This document shows, in pieces, positions 44,101 through 52,250 of a DNA stretch of 64,000 nt. The translations under genes were made by a program, and so were the position numbers. The notes under the pieces are model-generated. The model searched no databases. It worked only from the letters and a program-made list of their open reading frames with translations, and had not been told where the DNA came from. How positions within the stretch are numbered: the first letter of the stretch is position 1; every line of letters begins with the position of its first letter. The DNA comes from Caldisericota bacterium (lineage in GTDB: Bacteria > Caldisericota > JANLFM01): assembly GCA_024655865.1 (NCBI GenBank), contig JANLFM010000004.1:1-64000 (forward strand), given 5' to 3'.

Positions 44101-46539
44101 GTGAAAATAACATTCGTTACCGCAGAAGCTGCTCCATTTGCCAAGATCGGGGGCCTGGGTGATGTAGCCAGCTCCCTTCCCAAAGCGCTCGCCCAGAAAG
44201 GTCACGCTCTTTCCGTGATCATTCCCGGATATTCCCTGATCCCCGGGATCAAGGAGATGGAGGAAATTGCTAACTTCTCCGTTCCCTGGCAGGGGGGTGA
44301 GGAGCGCGTTCTTCTGCGCAAAAAGAGCCTCTGGGACATCGATTTTTACTTTTTGGAAAACCAGAGGTACTCGAGCCGGGAGAAGATTTATGGCTATCCG
44401 GACGACGCCCTGCGCTTCGCCTTTTTTTCCCGATCCACCCTGGAGTCCCTGAAGGTCATAGGATTCCCTGAGCTCCTCCACCTCCACGACTGGCACAGCT
44501 GTCCCATTTTCCTCTATCTGGGAACAGTTTACAAGGATAACCCCGATTATTCCCGCCTGGCCACGGTTTTCACGATCCACAATTTGGCCTTTCAGGGTAT
44601 CCAGGATCCGCACTTCCTGAATGAAGCGGGAATTCCGATTTCCCCTCATGATGAGAGGGTGGAGTTTTACGGAAAGGTGAACCTCCTCAAAGCCGGGATC
44701 CTCTCCTCGGATATGGTGACTACGGTGAGCGAAACCTACGCCCGGGAAATCCAGACCCCTGCTTTAGGCATGGGGCTGGAGGGAGTCCTCGCCCTGCGCA
44801 AAAAACAGCTCGTGGGCATTACAAACGGCATCGACACCGAGGAGTTTGACCCCGCGGAATTCGGATATAAATCGGGAGATCCTTCCTCCTTTAAGGTCAG
44901 AGCCAAGCAGGTTCTTCAGCAAAAGCTGGGCCTGGAGGTAAATGAGAAAATTCCACTTTTGGCCTTGGTTTCCCGCCTGACCGATCAGAAAGGCCTGGAC
45001 CTTTTCCCTCCCATCCTGGACCAGCTCATGGCCAAAGATGTGCAGCTTGTGATCCTGGGACAGGGCGAGGAGCGCTATCAAGCCTTTTTTAAGGAAGCGG
45101 CATCAAGGTACCCGGAGAGGATCTCCCTGAATTTGACCTTCGATCCGGAACTCGCCAAACTGATCTACGCTGGAGCGGACATCTTCCTCATGCCCTCTCG
45201 TTTCGAGCCCTGTGGCCTGGGGCAGATGATTGCCATGCGCTACGGAACGATTCCTGTGGTCAGGAAAACCGGAGGATTGGCGGACACCGTAATTCATTTC
45301 GACCGGGAGGGAGGAACTGGAAACGGTTTCCTCTTCAGCCAGTATGAACCCCGCTCTTTCTTAGAGGCTATAATAGAGTGCCTGGAAGTCTACCGTGACA
45401 GGAGCCTCTGGATACAGCTTGTGCGCAATGCCCTATCAAGCGATTTCTCCTGGGGAAAGACGGTTTTTAAGTACGAGGAGGTTTACCGCCGGGCCATTTA
45501 CCTGCACGCCAAAAAAATAGGGACCGTGAATCCCCCGGAAATCCGCAAGGATCCGATTTTGGAGGAGTGGGCAATCATTGCCAAGGGGAGGACAAAAAGG
45601 CCCAGCGATTACAAGTCAAAAGAGGACGAGTATCAGAAGAACCAGCTGGAGAACTGCCCCTTCTGCCAGGGAAACGAAAAAATGACCCCGGATGAGCTTT
45701 ATGCTTTTCGCCCCAACGGAGGGAAGCCCAACTCCCCCGGCTGGGAAGTGCGCGTTTTCGACAACAAATACCCGGCTTTGATGAAGGATGAGGACCCGGC
45801 ACACGGGCACTCCTGGCTCTTCACGCACATCTCCGGCGTGGGAGCGCATGAGGTGATTGTGGAGACTCCGGACCATCATAGGGACCTTCCTGATCTTTCT
45901 GACGAACAATTGATTCATGTCCTCAGGGCATACCGGGAAAGGTATCGCGTTTTATCCCTGAACAAGGACCTGCGCTATATTTTGATTTTCCGCAACCACG
46001 GGCGTTCCGCAGGGGCATCCCTGTCCCACCCTCATTCCCAGTTAATTGCCACACCCATCGTTCCCAGGCGCATCAAGGAGGAACTGGATTCCGCCCACAC
46101 TTTCTACGAGCATACCGGGGAATGCATTTTCTGCGCCTTAATCAGGGAGGAACTGGAACAAAAGCAACGGGTGATCTTAGAGAATCAGGATTTTCTGGCC
46201 TTCGCCCCCTACGCCTCGCGCTTCCCCTTTGAAATCACGGTCATCCCCAAAAGACACCAGGCGGCATTCTCCGATCTGGAAAACGGGGAGCTCCTTTCCC
46301 TGGCACAAATGCTCAAGGATGTCCTGGGCCGGTTGAAGAGAGGAGTTAATGACCCTCCTTACAATATGATGATTCACTCCGCACCCCTGGGCTTCCTTTA
46401 CATCCCTTACTATCACTGGCATATCGAGATCATTCCCAGGCTGACAACGCCCGCTGGTTTCGAGTGGGGAACGGACTTTTATATCAACCCCACCCCCCCG
46501 GAGGAGGCGGCCCGATTCCTTAAAGAGGGAAAGATCTAA
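44101..46539 (+). CDS. Fusion of glycogen synthase (GT5) and galactose-1-phosphate uridylyltransferase
   Basis: 812 residues. Residues 1 to about 475 are a GlgA-type glycogen synthase: AKIGGLGDV (donor lysine loop), HDWHSCPIF, HNLAFQG, TNGIDTEEFDP, VSRLTDQKGLDL and SRFEPCGLGQMIAMRYGTIPVV. Residues about 480-812 are a GalT: zinc ligands CPFC (near 518) and CIFC (near 675), SGVGAHEVIVETPDH, the active-site HPHSQ (near 642), and HWHIEIIPR. No stop or frameshift lies between them. GlgA extends alpha-glucan from ADP- or UDP-glucose; GalT swaps UMP between glucose and galactose phosphates, or in divergent members uses ADP. Joining them suggests direct supply of the glucosyl nucleotide. Faces GH57. 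Confidence 0.92.
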   Translation: MKITFVTAEAAPFAKIGGLGDVASSLPKALAQKGHALSVIIPGYSLIPGIKEMEEIANFSVPWQGGEERVLLRKKSLWDIDFYFLENQRYSSREKIYGYPDDALRFAFFSRSTLESLKVIGFPELLHLHDWHSCPIFLYLGTVYKDNPDYSRLATVFTIHNLAFQGIQDPHFLNEAGIPISPHDERVEFYGKVNLLKAGILSSDMVTTVSETYAREIQTPALGMGLEGVLALRKKQLVGITNGIDTEEFDPAEFGYKSGDPSSFKVRAKQVLQQKLGLEVNEKIPLLALVSRLTDQKGLDLFPPILDQLMAKDVQLVILGQGEERYQAFFKEAASRYPERISLNLTFDPELAKLIYAGADIFLMPSRFEPCGLGQMIAMRYGTIPVVRKTGGLADTVIHFDREGGTGNGFLFSQYEPRSFLEAIIECLEVYRDRSLWIQLVRNALSSDFSWGKTVFKYEEVYRRAIYLHAKKIGTVNPPEIRKDPILEEWAIIAKGRTKRPSDYKSKEDEYQKNQLENCPFCQGNEKMTPDELYAFRPNGGKPNSPGWEVRVFDNKYPALMKDEDPAHGHSWLFTHISGVGAHEVIVETPDHHRDLPDLSDEQLIHVLRAYRERYRVLSLNKDLRYILIFRNHGRSAGASLSHPHSQLIATPIVPRRIKEELDSAHTFYEHTGECIFCALIREELEQKQRVILENQDFLAFAPYASRFPFEITVIPKRHQAAFSDLENGELLSLAQMLKDVLGRLKRGVNDPPYNMMIHSAPLGFLYIPYYHWHIEIIPRLTTPAGFEWGTDFYINPTPPEEAARFLKEGKI

Positions 46540-46549
46540 CGGGGAAGAC

Positions 46550-48193
46550 TCAGTTCGACCTATTCGCTTTTCTGATGCGCTGAAGAACACCCATCAGCTT
46601 ATCTCTTCCTCGTTTTAAATATCCCAGGTAGCGGTTCACTTCCTCGATTTTCATGATCCAGGAAAGGAGGGCGTAGATGAGAACTCCCAATCCGCAGACT
46701 ATGGCGAGTATGGTGAGTTTCACCCAGAAGTTTTGGGGGTGAAGCCAGGCCAGAGCTCCTTGCCAGAGGAAGTAAACCGCAGCCCCCATTAGCAAGGAGG
46801 CCGCAGTCATCTTAACAAGCTCCAGGAATGGTCCCTCAAGGATGCTCTGGCCCACTTTCTTCCTGAGGAGGACGAAAAGAAGAATGAAGTTCAAGAAGGC
46901 AGCGAGCGACGTGGCTAAGGCGATTCCTGATGCTCCCATTACCCGGGAGAGCGCCAGGTTCAGGAGGATGTTTACCGCCACAACCAGAAACCCCAACTTC
47001 ATGGGGGTCACGGTGTCGCGCAGACTAATGAAGGCGTTACTCAAGAGAGCGTTCCCGCCGTGAGCGAAAAGACCCAGGGAATAAAAGGCTAAAGCTCCAG
47101 AAGTAAGCAGGGTGTCCTCGGCGGTAAAAGCCCCGTGCTGGTAAATAGCCGCAATTATCGGGCTGGAAAGAAAAATCAGGCCCGCTGTGCTGGGAAGAAT
47201 AACGAACCAGAGGGCCTGAAGTCCCCGGGAGAGGGAACGTTTGAAATCCCCCATGGCGTTTTTGGCTACATGGAGGGAAAGGGTGGGGTAAATGGCCGTG
47301 GCCACGTTGGCGATGAACATTCCCTGGGGAATGCCCATGATTTTGGAAGCGTAATTCAAGGCGGAAATTGAAGCCTCAGGAAGGCCGGAGGCGATTGCCC
47401 TATCCACAAGCAGGTTCAAAAGCCCCGCGGAACTGCCAATAACGATAGGGATCACCATCTTAAAGACCAGGGAGAGGTTGGGATCGCGCCAGTTGAGGTT
47501 AATCTTCAAATAGGGCTTGCGGGCAAAAAGCCCTCCTCCCACGATCAGGAACTGGAAAATTACCGCCCCCAGGGAGCCGATGATTAGGCTGACAATTCCA
47601 CTCTTAGAGGAGAGGAGAACCACTGCCAGAATCAGGAAGACGTTATTCAAAAGGGCGGCGGCCGCCGGGAGGAGAAAATGCTGGTAGGCATTGAGCACCG
47701 CAGTGAATAGCCCCAGGAGCGTTCCTAAAAATATTGTGGGGATCATGTATTTTACCAGCCAGCTCGCTAACTCCTGCTCGCTGGGACCGAAGCCGGGAGC
47801 CATGATCCTGGTCACTGGTCCAGCAAAGAAATAGATTAAAAGGGAAATTAAAATTAAAAGCAGGGCCAAAAGGGAGAAAATCTTAGAAGTTAGCTCCCAG
47901 GCGGATTTTTCACCGCTCAATTCCTTCACGCGCACGAAGACCGGGATGAAGGCGGAAATGATTGCTCCGGCGATGATCGTGCCGAAGACGTTGGGCAAAA
48001 TCTGGGAGACAAAGAAAGCATCGGTAATCCTGGAGGCCCCGAAGAAGTCCGCAATCACGATCTCCCTCAAAAGCCCCAGGGGCTTTGAGATTATGGAGAT
48101 AATCGTGAGAAGTAAAGCTGCCTGAGCCGCGGTTTGCTTCTTCAAAAATGACAGGATGTTTGCGCCTCTACTACCTGCCGCCTCGGTTTTCAA
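46550..48193 (-). CDS. murJ: Lipid II flippase MurJ (MviN family)
   Basis: 547 residues with fourteen predicted membrane helices. LLREIVIADFFGASRITDAFFVSQILPN is the MurJ N-terminal block (arginine in helix 1), then VPIVIGSSAGLLNLLVDRAIASGL, MGIPQGMFIANVATAIYP and GALAFYSLGLFAHGG. It flips lipid-linked peptidoglycan precursors; within a glycan locus it may instead handle another undecaprenyl-linked oligosaccharide. The start is a TTG at 48193, seven bases past the mutase stop, with GAGG ten bases ahead. Confidence 0.9.
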   Translation of the reverse strand: MKTEAAGSRGANILSFLKKQTAAQAALLLTIISIISKPLGLLREIVIADFFGASRITDAFFVSQILPNVFGTIIAGAIISAFIPVFVRVKELSGEKSAWELTSKIFSLLALLLILISLLIYFFAGPVTRIMAPGFGPSEQELASWLVKYMIPTIFLGTLLGLFTAVLNAYQHFLLPAAAALLNNVFLILAVVLLSSKSGIVSLIIGSLGAVIFQFLIVGGGLFARKPYLKINLNWRDPNLSLVFKMVIPIVIGSSAGLLNLLVDRAIASGLPEASISALNYASKIMGIPQGMFIANVATAIYPTLSLHVAKNAMGDFKRSLSRGLQALWFVILPSTAGLIFLSSPIIAAIYQHGAFTAEDTLLTSGALAFYSLGLFAHGGNALLSNAFISLRDTVTPMKLGFLVVAVNILLNLALSRVMGASGIALATSLAAFLNFILLFVLLRKKVGQSILEGPFLELVKMTAASLLMGAAVYFLWQGALAWLHPQNFWVKLTILAIVCGLGVLIYALLSWIMKIEEVNRYLGYLKRGRDKLMGVLQRIRKANRSN

Positions 48194-48199
48194 AGAAAC

Positions 48200-49537
48200 T
48201 TATCCTCGCTTTAAAAGTTCTAAAAGCTGTGATGTTTTTTTCTTCAAGAGTTCCTCGTTCAGCGCTTCCACGTTCAACCGCACCAGGGGTTCAGTCTGGG
48301 AAGGTCGAAGGTTGAAGCGCCACTCTGGATATTCTACTGAGACCCCATCCAGAAAGGATGCCTCCCCATCGGAAAATGCCTCCCGGACTTTTAAAAGGAG
48401 TTTTCCTGGATCCTCCACCCGGATGTTGATCTCTCCCGAGATGAAATATTTTGATTTTAAGGGTTGAACGAGCTGGGACATCTTCATTCCCCGGACGCTC
48501 AAAAGCTCCAGAATTAAAAGGGCGGGGATCATGCCGTTATCCGCATAAAAGTTATCCCGGAAATAATAGTGCCCGGAGGCTTCTCCTCCAAAAATGGCGT
48601 TCTCCTGGCGCATTCTAGCTTTAATGAAGGAATGCCCTGCCCTATTTAAGAGGGGGATTCCCTTATTTTTCCTCGCTGTCTCCAGGTTTGCCCAGACCAG
48701 GCGATTGTCGAAAATCACCTTTTCTCCCGGATGCTTTCTCAAAATAGCTTCGATCAGCAAAGCTGTAACGTAATAGCCCTCCACAAATTCCCCTTGATCA
48801 TCGATGAAGAAGCAGCGATCAGCGTCCCCGTCCCAGGCAATACCTAAATCGGCCTTCTTTTCAAGCACCGCCTTAACGATCTCTTCCCGGTTTTCTGGAA
48901 GCAGGGGGTTGGGCTCGTGCGCGGGGAAGCGCCCATCGGGGGTAAAGTTCAAGGGGATGATCTCAATCTGGGGAAGGGAGGAAAAAATGTGTCGGGCCAA
49001 AACTCCCGCCACCCCACTTCCTGCGTCCATAACCACCTTCATAGGCCGGACGAGATCGGGTCCAATAAAGGAGAGCACGTGACTGGCATAATCCTGGTAA
49101 ATGTCCCTTCTTTTTAATTCCGGGGGAGGATAAGGCTGAAATTCGATCTGGTCGTACAGGGAGCTGAGCTCAGGCAATCCGGAATCCCCGCTCAGGGGGA
49201 TCACGTTCTCCTTGAGCAGCTTAAATCCGTTGTACTCTGCGGGATTATGGGAGGCGGTGACCATGCAGGCTCCCTGGTATCCGTAATAACCCAGGGCGAA
49301 ATAGACCATATCGGTGGAGACCATCCCGGCGTGCGTAACCTGGCAATTTTCCTTTAGGGCTCCAGCGGAGAAGGCCTCACTTAAAGAAGGGGAGGAGAGC
49401 CGGGCGTCGTGGCCGATGACCAGCTCCTTGAGGCCCAGCAGGCGAGCGAAGGCCCGGCCGATCCGGTAGGCTTTTTTCTCATCCAGCTCCTGAGGATAAA
49501 CCCCCCTGATGTCATAGGCCTTGAAGATCCCCTCCAT
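48200..49537 (-). CDS. manB: Phosphomannomutase/phosphoglucomutase
   Basis: 445 residues from ATG 49537, eight bases after GGAGG. All catalytic loops are intact: KAYDIRG, TASHNPAEYNG with the phosphoserine, AWDGDADRCFF for magnesium, GGEASGHYYF for substrate and RPSQTEPLVR for phosphate. It interconverts mannose-6-phosphate and mannose-1-phosphate (and probably the glucose pair), feeding manC and rmlA. It follows the nucleotide-sugar dehydrogenase gene with overlap and precedes murJ. Confidence 0.95.
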   Translation of the reverse strand: MEGIFKAYDIRGVYPQELDEKKAYRIGRAFARLLGLKELVIGHDARLSSPSLSEAFSAGALKENCQVTHAGMVSTDMVYFALGYYGYQGACMVTASHNPAEYNGFKLLKENVIPLSGDSGLPELSSLYDQIEFQPYPPPELKRRDIYQDYASHVLSFIGPDLVRPMKVVMDAGSGVAGVLARHIFSSLPQIEIIPLNFTPDGRFPAHEPNPLLPENREEIVKAVLEKKADLGIAWDGDADRCFFIDDQGEFVEGYYVTALLIEAILRKHPGEKVIFDNRLVWANLETARKNKGIPLLNRAGHSFIKARMRQENAIFGGEASGHYYFRDNFYADNGMIPALLILELLSVRGMKMSQLVQPLKSKYFISGEINIRVEDPGKLLLKVREAFSDGEASFLDGVSVEYPEWRFNLRPSQTEPLVRLNVEALNEELLKKKTSQLLELLKRG

Positions 49538-49539
49538 TT

Positions 49540-50844
49540 TCACAGCCTCCAGATATTCCCCTCGAGGCCGCGGAAAGCGTTCCTGGTATCCACGATCAGC
49601 TTGCTCTCCCTGGCGATTTCAGGATAGGGAAAGGCCCTGTGGGCAGTAAGGAGAAGGACACAGTCCGCATTTTTCCAGGGTTTCTCAGAAAGGGAAAGTG
49701 AGCTCATAGTTTGATCCTCTATCTCTAATGAAGGGACCAGGGGGTCACAGTATTTCACCTGTGCTTCCCGCTCCTTAAGCAAGGGGATAATCTTCAGGGC
49801 CGGGGATTCCCGCAAATCGCTGATATCCTGTTTGTAGGAGACCCCTAACACCAGGATCCTGCTCCCTTTAAGGGGCTTCCCTTCCTTATTCAAGGCTTCG
49901 GCCACCAGATCCACCACAAAGTAGGGCATAGAATCGTTGATCTCCCCCGCGAGCTCCACGAACCTTAAATTAAAATCGTAGGCTCGGGCTTTCCAGGAAA
50001 GGTAGAAGGGGTCAATGGGGATACAATGTCCCCCCATTCCCGGGCCGGGGTAGAAAGGGGTGAAGCCGTAGGGCTTGGTGGAGGCTGCTTCGATCACTTC
50101 CCAGATGTTGACCTTCATCCTCCTTGAGAGCTGGGCCAGCTCGTTTACCAGAGAGATATTTACCACGCGGTAGGTGTTCTCCAAAAGTTTTGTCATCTCT
50201 GCCACTCGGGGAGAGGAAACGGGAACCACGCGCTCCACGATGGTGCTCAAAAGATAGGCCGTAAGCTCGGTACAGGCAGGGGTTACCCCGCCCACCACCT
50301 TGGGCGTATTGCGTATGCCGTAGGCTTTATTCCCGGGATCGACCCTCTCCGGAGAAAAAGCCAGGTAAAAATGCATCCCAACTTTCCTTCCTCCTTTTTG
50401 AAGGAGTGGTAAAAGAATCTCCTCTGTCGTCCCGGGATATGTGGTTGAGACCAGAACCACAAGCTCCCCTAATTTCAGGTATCGGGCGACCGATTTGCCC
50501 GCGGCGATAACAAAGGAGAGGTCGGGTTCCCTATTTTGGGTAAGCGGGGTGGGGACACAGACGAAAACAGCATCGGCACCGGCAAGGGCTTCACTTTCCC
50601 TGGTCGTGGCGGTAAATTCCTTCTTTAGCGCGTGCTCTACCTCCAGGGAAGGGATGTCGTCCACATAGCTTTTCCCTTCATTAAGAACCTTCACTTTCTT
50701 AAGATCTTTGTCCAGCCCGGAAACAGGGAAGCCCTCCTCGGCAAAGGCCAGGGCCAGGGGCAATCCCACGTATCCCAGACCGATCACCGCTATCCTGTAC
50801 TCCCTTTTTTCAATTCTCCTTTTCAGCTCCGAGACGTTGTCCAT
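49540..50844 (-). CDS. Nucleotide-sugar dehydrogenase (UDP-GlcNAc/ManNAc type)
   Basis: 434 residues from ATG 50844 (GAAAGGA upstream). IAVIGLGYVGLPLALAFA is the NAD loop, VSTTYPGTTEEI and FSPERVDPGN the substrate helix region, MTKLLENTYRVVNISLVNEL the central helix, and GMGGHCIPIDPFYL the catalytic cysteine. The FSPERVDPGN signature is typical of UDP-N-acetylglucosamine/mannosamine 6-dehydrogenases (WbpA/WecC) rather than UDP-glucose dehydrogenase. It oxidises C6 to a uronate, giving an acidic sugar for the polysaccharide. It overlaps the start region of manB. Confidence 0.92.
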   Translation of the reverse strand: MDNVSELKRRIEKREYRIAVIGLGYVGLPLALAFAEEGFPVSGLDKDLKKVKVLNEGKSYVDDIPSLEVEHALKKEFTATTRESEALAGADAVFVCVPTPLTQNREPDLSFVIAAGKSVARYLKLGELVVLVSTTYPGTTEEILLPLLQKGGRKVGMHFYLAFSPERVDPGNKAYGIRNTPKVVGGVTPACTELTAYLLSTIVERVVPVSSPRVAEMTKLLENTYRVVNISLVNELAQLSRRMKVNIWEVIEAASTKPYGFTPFYPGPGMGGHCIPIDPFYLSWKARAYDFNLRFVELAGEINDSMPYFVVDLVAEALNKEGKPLKGSRILVLGVSYKQDISDLRESPALKIIPLLKEREAQVKYCDPLVPSLEIEDQTMSSLSLSEKPWKNADCVLLLTAHRAFPYPEIARESKLIVDTRNAFRGLEGNIWRL

Positions 50845-50854
50845 TTTTTTCCTT

Positions 50855-51265
50855 TCACACATCAAAAATTACTCGTATTTTCCAGAACCGCCCTTCCTTA
50901 AAGATTTTAAGGTTGTAATAAGTAGCGGCCTTAATAGGAATTCCAGGTGTATGTCTCTTTAAGGAAAAACGCTCCCCTAAAAGCTCCGCCTTGAGGCTCC
51001 TCTTCCCCAACTTCGAGATCCGGATCTCTCCTACAGCGAAGCGTTGAGCATCAAAGAGGAAGATAATCTCGTTGAGGAAATTCACAAACAGGGACTCCCG
51101 ATCCGGTTCTTTGAGCTCCACAATTCTTTTAGAGAGGCGCCGCACCTTACCCCGCACCAGGAGCGAGGACACAGCTAAAGCTGAGGTTTGAAAGGCCTCC
51201 TTTAGCGTTCGGGCAGTAATTAAAAGCCCCATGTCCGCAGTATGGGGAATAATTTCTACTTTCAT
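50855..51265 (-). CDS. Archease (RtcB cofactor-type protein)
   Basis: 136 residues from ATG 51265. VEIIPHTADMGLLITARTLKEAF and IPIKAATYYNLKIF are the archease signature with conserved His and Asp that bind calcium. Archease promotes guanylylation and multiple turnover of the RNA ligase RtcB in archaea and eukaryotes and is found with RtcB in many bacteria. No rtcB is in this window. It lies upstream of the nucleotide-sugar dehydrogenase on the same strand (10 bp gap) and may simply be the first gene of that transcript. Confidence 0.9.
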   Translation of the reverse strand: MKVEIIPHTADMGLLITARTLKEAFQTSALAVSSLLVRGKVRRLSKRIVELKEPDRESLFVNFLNEIIFLFDAQRFAVGEIRISKLGKRSLKAELLGERFSLKRHTPGIPIKAATYYNLKIFKEGRFWKIRVIFDV

Positions 51266-51349
51266 AATTCCAATTTTAGCAAATGGCATTAAAAAATACT
51301 CTGGGGCTCATGTGGTAAAATATAGCTGGCGGAAGGAGGAAAAATCCGG

Positions 51350-51985
51350 TTGAACAACGTGATTCAAGAAATGGAAAGTGCGCTTATGCGCATTAAATCT
51401 GTTTTGGGGGCCAAAATTGTCACGGACCAAAAAGGGGAGATCGTGGAAGTTCACGTCCTGGCAACAGACCAGAGAAACCCAAAACAGGTGGTCAGGGATG
51501 TCGAGTCCACCCTGCTCGTGAAATTCGGAAGAAAAGTGGATCACAAAAAAATCGGGGTTGTCCAGCAGAGCGAGAGGGAAGCGGAACATCCTCTGGAAGG
51601 AAGGCTGAAGTTTGTGGGGATTAGCACCATGCCCGGGGAGCAGAACTTCTTCGAAGTCATCCTTAGGGACCCCTCGGGAGTAGAGCATCCCGGACAGGCC
51701 TTCATCCGCGACCCCTTGCAGAGACTCCAGGCTATCGGGCAGGCCGCGATCACCGCCGTAAACCACTTCCTGAATCAGGAAAGGCTGCACCTCCAGGAGG
51801 TTTATGTGCTCAAGACCGTGGAACTGCCCTTCGTTGTTTCCTCGGTTCTTTACCGTGGAAAAAAGGGGAACCTGGTATTGGCCGGCGCGGCACCTGTCCG
51901 AGGAAGCGAGGAGGAAGCAGCAGTGAAGAGCGTTCTGAGCGCTATTAACCGCTTGCTCCCCAAGATCGTGGAGGGAGAAGTTTAA
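51350..51985 (+). CDS. Conserved hypothetical protein, 211 aa
   Basis: I do not recognise a named family. It starts with TTG 51350 ten bases after AGGAGG. The N-terminal 75 residues (VTDQKGEIVEVHVLATDQRN, then VVRDVESTLLVKFG and VDHKKIGVVQQ) have the layout of a small alpha-beta domain that I recall in hypothetical proteins of anaerobic Firmicutes. The rest has two similar halves of beta hairpin plus helix. No membrane segment or signal peptide is present, so it is cytoplasmic. It ends 50 bp before the promoter of the leader RNA and HD genes. Confidence 0.7.
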   Translation: MNNVIQEMESALMRIKSVLGAKIVTDQKGEIVEVHVLATDQRNPKQVVRDVESTLLVKFGRKVDHKKIGVVQQSEREAEHPLEGRLKFVGISTMPGEQNFFEVILRDPSGVEHPGQAFIRDPLQRLQAIGQAAITAVNHFLNQERLHLQEVYVLKTVELPFVVSSVLYRGKKGNLVLAGAAPVRGSEEEAAVKSVLSAINRLLPKIVEGEV

Positions 51986-51999
51986 AATTTTTCGAAAAA

Positions 52000-52028
52000 T
52001 TTACCCCTTGACCTGAATCCTCTATAAT
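52000..52028 (+). promoter_or_regulatory. Promoter of the structured leader RNA and HD genes
   Basis: TTTACC (52000-52005), 17 bp, TATAAT (52023-52028). The predicted start is near 52035, just before the 5' strand of the closing stem at 52038. Confidence 0.6.
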
Positions 52029-52034
52029 CTTTTT

Positions 52035-52241
52035 TCGGACGGCGCATTCTGAAGCGGGAAACTCCCTTGAGCGGAGCGCTTGTTTGGAGAACAAATGAGT
52101 GCGAAAGGGGGTATCCCCATGAGACGCTGGTTAACGAGAGCTCTGTGGTTTGTAGCCACCATCGCTTCCTTGATCCTGGCATCCGGAGCGGACGTAAAGT
52201 GGGGCGGCAGGTAGCGAACGCCTGAGGGGAGTGCGCCGTCT
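52035..52241 (+). ncRNA. Candidate structured leader RNA (about 205 nt)
   Basis: GACGGCGCA (52038-52046) pairs perfectly with TGCGCCGTC (52232-52240), extendable by several pairs. Between them several local hairpins can form: GGGAAACTCCC, AGCG-GAG-CGCT, TTGTT-TGGAG-AACAA, GGGG-GTAT-CCCC, and GTGG-TTTGTAG-CCAC. The 3' side of the closing stem ends ten bases before the ATG of the HD gene, so folding could control its translation. It does not match the riboswitch consensus patterns I know. A micro-ORF lies within it. Confidence 0.5.
52119..52214 (+). CDS. Micro-ORF, 31-aa putative membrane peptide in the leader
   Basis: ATG 52119 to TAG 52214. The peptide starts MRRWLTR, has a hydrophobic stretch (about 8-21) long enough for a short membrane helix, and ends ADVKWGGR. 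Positive residues lead the hydrophobic part, as expected for a small inner-membrane protein. GGGGGT lies about nine bases upstream but is partly paired in a GGGG-GTAT-CCCC hairpin. An in-frame ATG at 52095 is an alternative. It could be a regulatory leader peptide or a small signalling protein. No cysteine or other processing motif stands out. Confidence 0.5.
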   Translation: MRRWLTRALWFVATIASLILASGADVKWGGR

Positions 52242-52250
52242 AATAAAAGG

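Noticed and set aside
46550-48193. The MurJ gene as a dedicated Wzx O-antigen flippase
   Set aside because: The N-terminal arginine block and 14-helix layout fit MurJ better, although a role in glycan export cannot be excluded.
52119-52214. The micro-ORF as an AgrD-like cyclic lactone autoinducer
   Set aside because: It has no cysteine or serine-thiolactone motif and no agrB-like gene nearby.
52035-52241. The leader RNA as a known riboswitch (cyclic di-GMP I/II, cyclic di-AMP, Moco, TPP), tmRNA, SRP or RNase P RNA
   Set aside because: None of the conserved core motifs of these classes that I can recall is present.
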